From Cunninghamia lanceolata (taxonomy: Eukaryota > Streptophyta > Pinopsida > Cupressales > Cupressaceae): 64,000 nt of DNA. The number at the start of each line of letters is the position of its first letter. The stretch's first letter is position 1. The notes beneath the pieces are model-generated. The model had not been told where the DNA came from. It worked only from the letters and a program-made list of their open reading frames with translations, and made no database searches. The position numbers and the translations under genes were made by a program. Location of the stretch: contig BSBN01000047.1 in the NCBI GenBank assembly GCA_027924645.1, forward strand, positions 930,001 through 994,000, in the 5' to 3' direction. Below, one piece after another: positions 31,751 through 42,249 of the stretch.

Positions 31751-33142
31751 TAGTGAAAGCACGGTTGGTTGCAAAAGGTTACTCTTAGGTTGAGGGTGTT
31801 GATTATAGTGAGATATTTTCTCTTGTTGCAAAAATGACATCCATTAGATTCTTGCTTTCTATTGATGTTTCTTATGATCTAGAGGTTGAGAAAATAGATG
31901 TGAAAATGGCACTCCTTCATGGTGATTTGGAGGAAGATATTTATATGACACAACTAGAGAACTATGTGGTGAAAGGTAAAAGTAATTTGGTTTACATAAA
32001 TTGAAGAAATATGTGTATGGCCTCAAACAAAGTCCTAGGATGTGGTACCTAAAATTTGATACATATGTGTTGAGTATGGGATTTAAGCATTCTAAATCAA
32101 ATTGCTATGTTTATTATAAAACTAATGGTGAGCGTTTCCTATTTATTGCTTTATATGTTGATGATATGTTATTTATTGGTAAAGGGAAAGGAATGATTTT
32201 AGAACTGAAGTCTCAACTTGTAGCTAAATTTGAAATGAAAGATCTTGGTGCAACTAAACACATTCTTGGGATGGAAATCATAAGAGATAGAGTGAAGAAA
32301 AAACTATGGTTTGGCTAGAGTAAGTATGTCAATTCAATTTTACAAAAGTTCAACATATAGAATTGCAGACCATTCTGTGTTCCTTTTACAATTGGAATGA
32401 AGTTATCTGCTTCACAATGTCCAACATCCCCATCAGAGATGTAATCCATGAGTATAGTGCCTTACTAGAGTGCATTTGGAAGTTTGATGTATGTTATGGT
32501 TGCACTAGACCAGACATTGCCCAAGTAGTGGGAGTTCTTTCGAGATAAATGTCTAATCCTGGTAGAATTCATTACAATGTAGTTAAAGAGTCTTCAAATA
32601 TTTGTGGGTACCTCAAAGTATTCCTTGTGTTATTATGGTAATTTGATAGGAGACATACATTCCCTTGATATTTATGGTTGTGTGGATTCAGACTGGGCAA
32701 ATGATGTTGATAGCAGATGATCCACCAGTGCTTATATGTTTTCTTTATTTGGTATTGTAATTAGTTGGATGATTAAGTGACAAGTTGTGGTTTCTTTGTC
32801 CACCATTGAAGCTAAGTATATGGCAGCTACTCACACTTGTAAAGAAGCCATTTGGCTAAAGAGACTGTGTTTAGACATTGGGATAAAACAAGGTGCAATG
32901 ACATTTTATTGTGATAGTCAAAGTGCAATATACCTAGCTAAGAACTTGGCATTTCATGCCAAGACTAAGCACATTGATGTACATTATTATTTTTTCAGAG
33001 ATATAGTCGAGGATGGTAGGGTGAAACTAGTTAAGGTAGAGACTTTGATGAATGTTGTAGATACATTAACTAAGCCTATGAGATCAAAGAAGTTTAGTTG
33101 GTGTTTAGAGTGTATGGGCCTCTTAGCCCCTAGCAATTAAAT
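31751..33142 (+). pseudogene. copia element K: RT and RNase H, broken
   Basis: Starts inside RT at KARLVAKGYS, then YSEIFSLVAKMTSIRFLLSI, DVKMALLHGDLEEDIYM, KKYVYGLKQSPRMWYLKFDT and LYVDDMLFIG (catalytic YVDD). The RT tail and connection are damaged by stops and shifts at 32319-32780. RNase H follows as VVSLSTIEAKYMAATHTCKE, FYCDSQSAIYLAKN and FHAKTKHIDVHYYFFRD, ending MGLLAPSN and a stop at 33140. The motif style resembles the Tork/Tnt1 branch. No 5' LTR, gag or integrase is seen, so it is 5'-truncated. Confidence 0.9.
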
Positions 33143-33182
33143 CATAGTTTTGATACTCCCTTTTCTCTTGCAAAGTGTTGGA

Positions 33183-33194
33183 CAAGTGGGAGAA
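33183..33194 (+). other. polypurine tract of copia K
   Basis: CAAGTGGGAGAA immediately before the LTR start TGTTAGG, a typical copia arrangement. Confidence 0.7.
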
Positions 33195-33993
33195 TGTTAG
33201 GAAAGGTGTCTCAAACTTGCAATTACAAAAGATTACTATTTGTAGTAAGTTTGCATTTGAGCATCTATGGGTCCAAAATTTTCCCCAAAGCTATGAAATT
33301 TCCAAATAAACATTTTGGGTGAGTTTCTACCCAAGGTCATGTGTGGATGTCGATTTATTAAAGTTTCCAATTTTTTAAAACTCCCAAAAAAGTTTTGAAG
33401 TCAATTTTGAGGCATCTAGAGGTTGTTTTTGGCCCCTAAAGTTGTCGTAAATAACTAGGTTGTTTATAGCTTGATAGATCTCTTCACAAGATTTCCAATG
33501 CATCAAAAGATTTGTCAATCAGCCTCTTGGATCAAAATTTATGGCCTCTGAAAGTTGGGTCTCCCGTATTGGAAAATGTGAAAATGTGTTGGACACAGAA
33601 AAGAGCTGCAAGGGTGAGTTACACATGTTGGTGTGTGTTTTGACACATCATAGGGCATCTTTGATTGGAGATATTGGACGCCACTTTTTTGGGTGGTTTT
33701 AGCTCATGGTTTTGTAATTACTGTTTGACGGTTTCATGTATTGTATCTCCTATATATTAAGTGCTTGAGATGGAGGTTGTGTGTGAGAGTCTTTTAGATG
33801 TTGAGTTACCTCTGAATCTCTAGTTGGTGATACTCCCGTGAAAGCTTGCTTTGCAAGTATATTTTAATCTTGTTGATTTTGAATAATATATGGGGTGGAT
33901 TTTGGAGTGTGGGGTTTTCTCCTAAAAGGGTTTTCCCCATGTAAATTATTGTGTTGTGGCATGATTGGTATTTATATTTATTTATGTACAACA
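33195..33993 (+). repeat. 3' LTR of copia K
   Basis: Starts TGTTAGGAAAGG after the polypurine tract. TATA-like CCTATATATTAAG at 33749-33761. The right end is placed at GTACAACA (33993) because of the CA end and because hAT-like sequence begins soon after, but no second LTR confirms it. Confidence 0.55.
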
Positions 33994-34019
33994 TCTGTGA
34001 CTATTGTAAAGATCTGGAA

Positions 34020-34179
34020 AGTTTTGCATAATCCTCCTCTCATGATTATTGTAAGAAGTTGTCCATCTATCTTATCTCCCTTCCACCCAAGTGTTGAAAG
34101 AAGTAATGAGAGAAATTAATGTCCTACTTTCTCGTTATGAGGAGAAGAAAATTGAAAGGAAGAGGATAAGGGAAGTAGT
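34020..34179 (+). pseudogene. hAT transposase fragment, part 1
   Basis: A short charged stretch, SNEREINVLLSRYEEKKIER, reads with shifts up to the L insertion at 34180. A charged linker like this follows the BED zinc finger in plant hAT transposases. Placement rests mainly on its continuity with the better part at 39092-40474 once L is ignored. Confidence 0.45.
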
Positions 34180-34552
34180 TGTTAGGGTTAGCCGGTAGAA
34201 GATATCAATTAAATGCAAATAAAGATTAAACAGAGAAATGGAAATACACATAATTAATAACAGCGAGAGATAATGTTTAATGTGGTTCACCCAAACTTGG
34301 GCTACATCCACCAAACAGAGAGTCCAATATTATTATCAAGTAAATCAACCCGATTACAACCAACAATCCCTACAACTCAATACCATTGCAAATGCTACAA
34401 TACAATATGTAAAAACCTTAACCCTTAGCCGCTTTTTATCAAGCCTTTTTGTCGGTTACAAAAATAGGGTTTTCTTATGTCAGTCACAAAAATAGGATTT
34501 TTTATGTCGGCTAGTGTACAGTACTTTCCTGATCAGTCGCCACCTACCAACA
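34180..34552 (-). repeat. 3' LTR of copia L
   Basis: The plus strand begins TGTTAGGGTTAGCC and ends CTACCAACA. Same family and length class as 38710-39086. Confidence 0.93.
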
Positions 34553-34604
34553 ATCTCCCACTTGGAGACTGATCAGGCTCCACACCAAATAATCTCCCAC
34601 TTGG
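34553..34604 (-). other. duplicated polypurine tract of copia L
   Basis: Minus strand CCAAGTGGGAGAT lies at 34565-34553, touching the 3' LTR. A second identical copy lies at 34604-34592 within a 39-bp direct duplication that also includes CAGTCTCC. The LTR-proximal copy is in the working position. Confidence 0.75.
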
Positions 34605-36315
34605 AGACTGAGCCTGGACGGCACCGCTGCGCATACAGCTCCCACTGGAAATAAGCACCCTGGACTCTGTTGTTCTGTTTTTGTTGTTTTCAGTCTAGAA
34701 GACCAACCAAAGTTAAAGGGGAGCTCAGCTTCTTCATTGTCACTGCCTTTGTAAACATATTCGCTGGATTGTCATCTGTATGTATCTTTTCCAGCCTTAA
34801 CTATCCATTATCCAACACCGACCGAATAAAGTGAAACCTCAATTGTATGTGTTTGGTCTTTGAATGCAAAGCAGAATTCTTTGCAAGATGTATGGCACTT
34901 TGACTATCTATATACAAAGAACTGTTAGCCTGTTGTTTGCCCAATTCTTCCATGAAAGAGGTCAGCCATATCATCTCCTTTCTTTCCTCGGTTGCAGCTA
35001 CATACTCTGCCTCTGTGGTGGATAAAGCAACCACCTTTTGCAATCATGAGATCCAGCTCACTGCTATCCCACCTACAGTAAAGACATAACCTGTAGTACT
35101 CCGTCTGGTATCAATGTCCCCTACTAAATCTGAGTCTACATAGCCTGCTAAATTAGTATTAGAGCCCCCAAAATATAAGTGTTTATTGGATGTACCTCTC
35201 AAATATCTGAGAATCCATTTTACTGCATTCCAATGCTCTAATCTAGGATGACTCATATACCTGCTAACGACTCCTACATCATGGGCAATATCTGGTCTCG
35301 TGCATACCATGGCATACATTAAACTTCCTACAGCTGAAGAATATGGTATCTTGGACATTTTTTCTTCCTCTTCTTATGTCTTAGGACACATCTCCTTAGT
35401 CAATTTCAAATGACTAGGCAAAGGTGTGCTGACAACTTTTGCATTCTCCATATGGAATCTCTGCAACACCTTTTCAACATAAGCAGCCTGAGATAGAGTC
35501 AATTTTCTATTCTTCCTATCTCTACAAATTTTCATACCAAGGATTTGTTTTGCTGCCCCTAAATCCTTCATATCAAATGACTGTGCTAACTGATGTTTTA
35601 ACTCTCTGATGTGATCCATGTTAGACCCAGCTACAAGCATGTCATCAACATATAAACATAAAATAATGTAGCTATCATTATCCAACCTCTTAAAATAAAC
35701 ATAATGGTCAGAATTACACCTGTTGTAGCCTTGCTCAGCCATAAAACTATCAAATTTTAAATACTATTGCCGAGGTGCTTGTTTCAGGCCATACAAACTC
35801 TTCTTCAATCTGCACACTTGTTTCTCCTTACCTTTGACCTCAAATCCCTGTGGTTGTGCCATGTATATCTCCTCCTCCAAATCACCATGGAGAAAGGTAG
35901 TTTTCACATCTAGCTGTTCCAAATGCAAATCTTCAGCAGCCACAATACTTAAAACAGTACGAATATAAGTCATCTTGACAACCAGAGAAAATATCTCATC
36001 AAAATCAATGCCCTGTTTCTGTGCAAATCCTTTTACAACTAACTTGGCCTTAAATCATTTCTTACCTCCATCTTCCTCTTTCAACCTATAAACCCATTTG
36101 TTTGGTAAATCCTTTTTACCTACAGGTAACTTACATAATTTCCAAGTCTGATTTTTTAGCAAAGAGTCCATTTCTTCTTTCATTGCAAGCTCCCACTGAA
36201 CCTGTGTATCCACCTGCATAGCTTCATCATACCCTTCTGGTTCACCAGCATCTGTTAACAAAATAGAATACAAAGAGGGAGAAAATGTTTCAAGAGGTCT
36301 ACTTATCCTTGTTGA
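34605..36315 (-). pseudogene. copia L reverse transcriptase and RNase H, broken by stops
   Basis: Domains in order on the minus strand: AMKEEMDSLLKNQTWKLCKL and PNKWVYRLKEE (RT N-terminus), DFDEIFSLVVKMTYIRTVLS, DVKTTFLHGDLEEEIYMAQP, KKSLYGLKQAPRQ, LCLYVDDMLVAG with catalytic YVDD, FDMKDLGAAKQILGMKI, PYSSAVGSLMYAMVCTRPDI, RSTTGYVFTVGG, then RNase H VALSTTEAEYVAATE, YIDSQSAIHLAKNS and HSKTKHIQLRFHFIR. Stops lie at 36055-36057, 35764-35766, 35374-35376, 35044-35046 and 34801-34803. Most sit at codons one C-to-T or G-to-A step from a sense codon. All catalytic blocks are otherwise recognisable. Confidence 0.93.
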
Positions 36316-37836
36316 TCATCTAACATTCATTGGAGTTTGTGGTATTTCTGGTTGTTGTTGCGGAGTATGAGGAACCACTAGAACATCACTATTTGGAGTA
36401 TCATCTAGCACCACATAATCCTTTTCTTTCTTCTCATGCTGCTGCAACTGATCTTTGTACAACACTTTCTCATTGAATATAACATCCCTACTTCTCACAA
36501 TTTTTTGATTTTTAAAATCCCAAAGCCTATAACTAAATTCATCAATGCCATATCCAACGAAGATACACTTTTTTGATTTTGCATCCAGCTTGGTTCTATT
36601 TTCAGAATCTATATGTGCAAATGCTTCACAGCCAAAGGTTTTCAAAAAAAAATAACTCACCTTCTTACCTGTCCATGCTTCCTCTGGAATACCACAGCCC
36701 AAAGGAACTGAAGGACCTCTATTAATTAAATATACAACAATGTTGATAGCCTTTGCCCACATATTTAAAGGCAACCCAGCATGCAATCTCATGGTCCTTG
36801 CACGCTCCATTATTGTCCTATTCATGCGTTCAACCACTCCATTTTCCTGTGGAGTCCCTGGAACTATTTTCTGCCTACAAATTCCATTAAAGGAACAATA
36901 ATCTTCAAATTCTTTGCTGCAATACTCACCACCATTGTCAAATCTGAGACATTTTAATCTTTTACCTGTCTCATTTTCAACCAAGCTTCTCCATTTCTTA
37001 AATGTTTCAAATACATCAGATTTTTGTCTAAGGAAATAAATCCAGACCTTCCTAGCTACATCATCTATGAATGTAACATAATACTGAGAGCCACCAAGAG
37101 AAGATACTTGAGCTGGTCCCCATACATCTATATGCACAAGCTCCAACTTTTCATTTTTCTTTTGCTTCCCATCTCTGAGAAAACTGACTCTCTTTTGTTT
37201 GCCATACACACAACTTTCACAGAAATCCTTATTAATACATTTCAGACTTGGTAAAACTTTCTTAGAATGAAGTACCTTCATACCTTTTTCACTCATATGC
37301 CCAAGTCTGTTATGCCACAGTGTTGTCTTAGAACCTGCAGTAACTTTTCCAGTCTCTTCTTGCAAACCTGCAGCAACTGTTCCTGAACCTGTTTGTTTTT
37401 TCTCTGTAACAGCTAAAGTAGAAGGAACAGTATGACCTGTACAAAGATATAAGGTGCCTACTTTCACACCTTTTGCTACTACTAAGGCACCTTTTGAAAC
37501 CTTCCAATTTTTATCAGTAAATGTAACAGTGCAACCTTGTTCAGTTAGCTGCCCTGCTGAAATTAAATTCCTACTGAGCCTTGAAACATGCCTTACCTCT
37601 TGTAGTAGCCAATGATTCCCATTCTGCAACTTAATCTTGATTCTTCCCTTTCCAACAATCTGACAGGGTTCGTTATCTCCCAAATAAACCAGCCCAAAAT
37701 CCCCTTGGACATAATCAAGAAAACAACTTCTATGGGGTGTAGCATAAAATGAGGCCCCTGAATCTAAAACCCATGAATCATCAGCATTATCTAGGGAAAG
37801 AATCAAAGCATCATCTTCAGATTTATTGCTTACCAC
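36316..37836 (-). CDS. copia L protease end and integrase, intact frame
   Basis: A 506-codon open frame from 37836. Residues 23-30 give WVLDSGAS, the aspartic-protease active site with DSG. The integrase zinc-binding region reads WHNRLGHMSEKGMKVL and CESCVYGKQKR (HHCC). The catalytic core shows VHIDVWGP (first Asp), RFDNGGEY (second Asp) and GTPQENGVVERMNRT (Glu), the D,D35E set. GYGIDEFSYRLWD and SRDVIFNE mark the integrase C-terminus. Integrase would join the element DNA to the host chromosome in the nucleus. This is the best-preserved enzyme in the window, but it lacks a start of its own: in life it is cleaved from the gag-pol polyprotein, and that frame is interrupted upstream by the TAG at 37924-37926. 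Confidence 0.93.
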   Translation of the reverse strand: MVSNKSEDDALILSLDNADDSWVLDSGASFYATPHRSCFLDYVQGDFGLVYLGDNEPCQIVGKGRIKIKLQNGNHWLLQEVRHVSRLSRNLISAGQLTEQGCTVTFTDKNWKVSKGALVVAKGVKVGTLYLCTGHTVPSTLAVTEKKQTGSGTVAAGLQEETGKVTAGSKTTLWHNRLGHMSEKGMKVLHSKKVLPSLKCINKDFCESCVYGKQKRVSFLRDGKQKKNEKLELVHIDVWGPAQVSSLGGSQYYVTFIDDVARKVWIYFLRQKSDVFETFKKWRSLVENETGKRLKCLRFDNGGEYCSKEFEDYCSFNGICRQKIVPGTPQENGVVERMNRTIMERARTMRLHAGLPLNMWAKAINIVVYLINRGPSVPLGCGIPEEAWTGKKVSYFFLKTFGCEAFAHIDSENRTKLDAKSKKCIFVGYGIDEFSYRLWDFKNQKIVRSRDVIFNEKVLYKDQLQQHEKKEKDYVVLDDTPNSDVLVVPHTPQQQPEIPQTPMNVR

Positions 37837-37923
37837 ATTTGCCTCCTTATTGCCTTCTTGTTTGTCTCCTTTATTTTTCTGAGACCAGCAATCTTTCTTC
37901 AGATGACCTAGTTTACCACAGTA

Positions 37924-38652
37924 CTAGCAATCCTTTTGTCTTCTAGTTTGGGATCCTTTATCCTTTGATTTTCCTCGTGACTTCCCATGACCTCCAGAAC
38001 CTTTTCCTCTCTCCTTTGATCTGCCCCTACTCTTTGCATTCAAAACACTGCCTGATGTGGATCCACCTGAGCTTTTCTTACGAATTTCCTCACTCAGAAT
38101 AACACCAATAACATCATCAAATTTTAGGGTATTTGAACCAAAAACAGAGTTACTAACTGCCATTACCAAACTATCCCAGCTTTCAAGCAATGAACATAAT
38201 ATCAAGAGAGCTCTAACTTCTTCATCAAATTTTACATTTAAAGAAGTCAATTGACTGACAATCATATTAAATTCATTTAAATGACCTGTCACAGATCCAC
38301 CTTCAACCATTTTCAAATTAAACAAACGCTTCATGAGAAATACCTTATTTGAGGTTGAGGGTTTTTCATACAATTTAGCCAAAGCTTTCATCAGGCCATC
38401 TGTTGTCTTCGCTTCCGTTATATTGAATGCCACCGATGGTGCCAGGCACAACTGAATGGTTCCCAGTGCCTTTCTATCAAGAAGATTCCAATCCTCATCA
38501 GACATTGTTGCCGGTTTCTTGGATACTCCTTCCAACGGCATCCATAAATCCCTTTGATAGAGGTAATCCTCCATCTGCATCTTCCATAACTGATAGTTCT
38601 GCCCATTGAATTTATTGACCTTCAATTTGCCCTCATCCGCCATTGCTCCCAC
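37924..38652 (-). CDS. gag of copia L
   Basis: About 240 codons with MADEGKLKVNKFNGQNYQLW and KMQMEDYLYQRDLWMPLEG, then NLLDRKALGTIQLCLAPSVA, the standard copia gag (UBN2 type) pattern, and a basic Ser/Gly/Lys-rich C-terminus. The likely start is the second in-frame ATG at 38643 (MADEGK), ten codons short of which the frame is also open. The frame stops at a TAG within the zinc knuckle (KDC-stop-YCGKLGHLKKDC); reading on past the TAG leads directly into the protease-integrase frame. Gag would form the particle. It starts 40 bases inside the primer site. Confidence 0.9.
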   Translation of the reverse strand: MGAMADEGKLKVNKFNGQNYQLWKMQMEDYLYQRDLWMPLEGVSKKPATMSDEDWNLLDRKALGTIQLCLAPSVAFNITEAKTTDGLMKALAKLYEKPSTSNKVFLMKRLFNLKMVEGGSVTGHLNEFNMIVSQLTSLNVKFDEEVRALLILCSLLESWDSLVMAVSNSVFGSNTLKFDDVIGVILSEEIRKKSSGGSTSGSVLNAKSRGRSKERGKGSGGHGKSRGKSKDKGSQTRRQKDC

Positions 38653-38690
38653 TCAACTGTGAGACTTTCCTGCAGATGATAATCGAACAC

Positions 38691-38707
38691 AACCTGCTCT
38701 AATACCA
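38691..38707 (-). other. primer-binding site of copia L
   Basis: Minus strand TGGTATTAGAGCAGGTT, two bases inside the 5' LTR. One change from the usual TGGTATCAGAGC of initiator tRNA-Met. Confidence 0.85.
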
Positions 38708-38709
38708 CT

Positions 38710-39086
38710 TGTTAAGGTTAGCTAGCAGAAGATATGAATTAAATGCAATGGAGAAATGGAAATACATAGAATTAATAACAGTGAGAGACAAGATTTAATG
38801 TGGTTCACCCAAACTCGGGCTACATCCACCAAACAGAGAGTCCAATATTATTATCCAATAAATCAAACTGATTACAACCAACAATCCCTGCAACTCAATA
38901 CCATTGCAAATGCTACAATACAATATGTAAAAACCCTAACCCTTAGCCACTTTTTATCAAGCCTTTTTGTCGGTTACAAAAATAGGGTTTTCTTATGTCG
39001 GTCACAAAAATAGGATTTTTTATGTCGGCTCTAAAAAAACATGGCTAGTGTATAGTACTTTCCTGATCAGTCGCCACCTATCAACA
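38710..39086 (-). repeat. 5' LTR of copia L
   Basis: The plus strand begins TGTTAAGGTTAGC and ends CTATCAACA, 377 bp. It should carry the promoter on the minus strand; no clear TATA was picked out. Confidence 0.93.
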
Positions 39087-39091
39087 GTAGT

Positions 39092-40474
39092 AGCATGGGT
39101 GATAAATTCCACAACCGCCCTCGAATCAACATCTAGAGATTCTTTTATTGGCCCATGTATATGGCATTCCTCCATTGAGGAGAGTTCTAACTATCTACAT
39201 TCTCCACCAAATTTCTTCATTCCTTATAGTGTTCCAAAGGCACAACCTTCTCTGAAAGGTGCCACTTGGAACTAAGAGTAATGCCATGAGGATAGGATGG
39301 TAGCAACAAATTTTTCGTAATACGATAATATACCATTTAATGTGGCGAACAACCCATATTGGGAAGGATTGTAAAATGCATTAACAATTGTCAATGAAAG
39401 GTTAAGGAATCCAATTTCTAATGATTTCACAGGCCCATTTCTAGAGGAAGTTAAAATACATGACTTGTACAAGTAGACGATCAAAATACATGACTTGTAC
39501 AAGTAGATTATCAAAGGAAAGTATGGTATAGAAAAGGTTGCAACATTTTATCATATGGATGGATAGGTAGGAGGAAGATGTTGATAAAATTTTTAGTGGT
39601 TTCAAGTGGCACATTAGTGTTCTTGATGTTTGTAGATGCCTCACATGAAGTTAAGAATGCCAAGACTTCGAGCAATTTGTTGGAGTGGGTGATCCATGAG
39701 GTTGGGGTTGAGAATGTTGTCCAAATTATCATGGACAATGCAATGACATATATAGCTACAAGGAGACTTATTTAGGAGAGATATCCAACCACTTTTTTAT
39801 AGCCCTTATACCACCCATTACATGGATTTAATACTAGAGGACAGTGGAAAGATTAGATGGATCAAAAGTGTGGTTGAAGACACTAAAGAAATTACCAAAT
39901 TTAGTGATAACTATACTTCCATGTCAGTAGTTTGATTAGAGAGCACACAAATATAAAGGAGCTCATGCAAGTGGGGGCAACATGATTTTCTTCAAACTTC
40001 ATCACTTTGTAGAGAATTGTAGGGGCAATAAATACCATATATCAAGTAGAAATTTGGTAATGATTCCTCAATGGACTTTCCATATTATAGAAAGCTAGAA
40101 GGGAAGAAGCCCACAAAGATAGTTTTTGATGAGTTGTCTTCAAGAATGTAGAGGAGATACTTGAGGTGAGTAACAATTACAAAATTAAGTTTTATAGTGA
40201 ATTTTATATTTGCTCTTTTTTTGGTTAAATTGTTTTTTTATTTTTCTTCTTAATCTAAATATAAATTTTCAATTGTTAAGTTTATAGAGATTTTGGTCAA
40301 GCTTTTGTGTTTGGTTAATGGGGAAAACTTGTTGATGGTTTATCTCTATGAGGGCATAGATAGGTCCAAGGAGGCTATTCTGCATTATTATGGTGGTTAC
40401 AAAAGAAAATATGAAACACCGCTTGGGATGAGAATGACAGTTTTAGGGATGGGAATGTGTCCCAATGGAACATA
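39092..40474 (+). pseudogene. hAT-family transposase pseudogene, part 2
   Basis: Collinear with the DUF659 region of plant hAT transposases. Pieces read IARFFYYDNIPFNVANNPYW, NPISNDFTGPFLEEVKIHDL, LIKFLVVSSGTLVFLMFVDA, WVIHEVGVENVVQIIMDNAM and, further on, IREHTNIKELMQVGAT and KNVEEILE. A plausible 122-bp intron (GT at 40166, AG at 40287) is followed by ILVKLLCLVNGENLLMVYLY and GIDRSKEAILHYYG, then a stop. There are frameshifts, stops and a 29-bp tandem duplication (AAAATACATGACTTGTACAA) at about 39454-39512. The protein would have been the DNA transposase; the dimerisation domain is absent. Terminal inverted repeats were not found. Confidence 0.82.
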
Positions 40475-40914
40475 GTTATTATCCCCTAACCCTAACCCTA
40501 AAACCTTATTTTCTTAAAATCTAGGATTAGGTTTAGGTTTTTTATGTGTTCATACACCCTAATTATAACTATATTCAAAACGGATTGTAAATGATGAGGA
40601 GCCACTTTTAATGAGAATGACCTTTATATCTTAAGGGAGGTTGAGGTATTTGATGAAGAGTAGTTGAATCAAATTGGATAAATGTAAATGCAGGAGCTTC
40701 ATCATCATAACCTACAACCCCTAGTGGGTCATACTTTGTAGAATCTAGCCACATTGGTTCCCTCCATTTTTTGTTAATTTGTTGTTTGTAGGTGGACTTT
40801 TTATTTTGTAGTTTGTAATTGATTTTTGGGTTTAAACTTCAAAGTCGAACTATGTAGTAATGCACTATGTAGTGTGCACTTTAATTAGAACTCTTAAAAT
40901 TAATTAGAAAAAAT
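40475..40914. other. no gene; short telomere-like run
   Basis: AT-rich spacer. At 40484-40502 there are three CCCTAA units, too few to call a telomeric insertion. The rest shows nothing recognisable. Confidence 0.35.
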
Positions 40915-41414
40915 TGTTAGAGTGAATAATTTATCTATTCACTATAGCTTAAGTGTACTTAGGCTGATGAGGTTAGACAACAATTCTCTAATTGAATGTG
41001 CAACCTTTTAGACCTTAGAGGTTACCTAGTTGTTTGGTAAACCTCATGTGCATACCTTTTGAGGTTAGAAGACTTTCAATCTCACCTCAAAAGGTACTTT
41101 GTAGTCATCCAACACTTTTCACCAAAGGTTGTTGGTTTGCACATTCCAAGTGATCCAAAGGTTGACACCTATAGGACACTTGTGTACTTGTATGTGCCAC
41201 ATCATGGGGTACTTGTCAATCCACATGCAAGGTGGATTGCCTCATCCATGCCTATATAATAAGGCATTCCTATGTAAATTATCAAGTGAGATTAATGTAT
41301 GTTTATGCCCAAATCAGATTCATCAATATCAAAGATTTCTTATCTCTATTTGTCAATTTCCATATTGTGAGAGTGAATATCAAGTGTTGCAGAGAATACT
41401 TGGATATTCCTACA
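40915..41414 (+). repeat. copia-type LTR M (5' LTR)
   Basis: 500 bp, TGTTAGAGTGAATAA at the start and CTACA at the end, followed at once by a primer site. TATA motif CCTATATAATAAGG at 41251-41264. The partner LTR is not in the window, and the sequence after 41430 has no gag, so the element is truncated. Confidence 0.7.
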
Positions 41415-41430
41415 TGGTACCAAAGCTGTC
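41415..41430 (+). other. primer-binding site of M
   Basis: TGGTACCAAAGCTGTC, a variant of the initiator tRNA-Met site TGGTATCAGAGC. Confidence 0.65.
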
Positions 41431-42249
41431 ACTGGCACGTTTGCTGGTTCAAAATATTGTTTCAAATTTTTATTTTGTTGTGTATGTTAAATTGCTCATA
41501 GAGAAGGCGAAGAGTATGCAAGCGTGAATATGCAAGCATAAATCTAGAAGAAGATAGTTGGCATGGGTGTGAATGTTTGAATGCTAGTTTTAGCTCGCCA
41601 TAGTGCATATCAACCATGAGTCAAAGACATCATGGTGCCTAAAGTTTGGGTGAGGGGCGTTTGAAGTATGAGAGAAGGGCGTTTGAAGTTTGGGCAAGTG
41701 ATCAAGCTCTCAGATCAGCTTGAAATCTACCCACTTGGGCTGTCATTATGGTGTGTAAAGCTGGGGCATGTGGCTTACAACAGCTGGACTCTATCGACCC
41801 TCATATCGCCCTCCAATCTGCCTCAAATTCTATTGTAGATCATCCTCCAATATGCCTCAAATCTACCATGAATTTGCAGAAATATCTGGTTTGTTATGTG
41901 GCATAAATACATTGTGAGTTACAACAAATACTTGCAAACAACCTTTCCTCTTAAGCCCCTAGTCATATGGGCTTTTAAGCTCTTGGTCACACAACCAAGG
42001 GGGGCTAAATTTTTTGCAATAGGCTGAAAAATTAAAAGCACTATAAATTTTAAACGGTAACTCAAAATTGAGTCTCATTTTTTTTAAAAGTATTTTTTTT
42101 AATGCTCTATCTAATGGTGGTCATTTCACACTAAGTTATAAAGTGTCTTTTTCATCTCCATTTTGTAAGCAAATGGATGCACTAAAATAAAGTGCCAAAA
42201 CAAAGTGGGGAAATAAAAAATATATTCAAAAGGGGGGGTGACAAAGAGT
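41431..42249 (+). other. no gene recognised
   Basis: Probably the leader of M followed by unplaced sequence. Small local repeats occur (GCGTTTGAAGT twice near 41660-41690, TCTACC and TGCCTCAAAT near 41815-41850). A G-rich AAAAGGGGGGGTGACA at 42227-42242 lies just before element N. Confidence 0.35.

Larger units (their letters stand above)
34180..39086 (-). mobile_element. nearly complete copia retrotransposon L
   Basis: LTRs 34180-34552 (373 bp) and 38710-39086 (377 bp) are highly similar, and the element is flanked by an exact 5-bp duplication GTAGT (34175-34179 and 39087-39091). On the minus strand it has the order 5' LTR, primer site, gag, protease, integrase, RT, RNase H, polypurine tract, 3' LTR, which is the copia order. 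The polyprotein is full-length but broken by about seven stops. It is inserted in the hAT pseudogene. Confidence 0.95.

Noticed and set aside
40484..40502. CCCTAA repeats as an interstitial telomere
   Set aside because: Only about three units, with no (TTTAGGG)n continuation; chance is likely.
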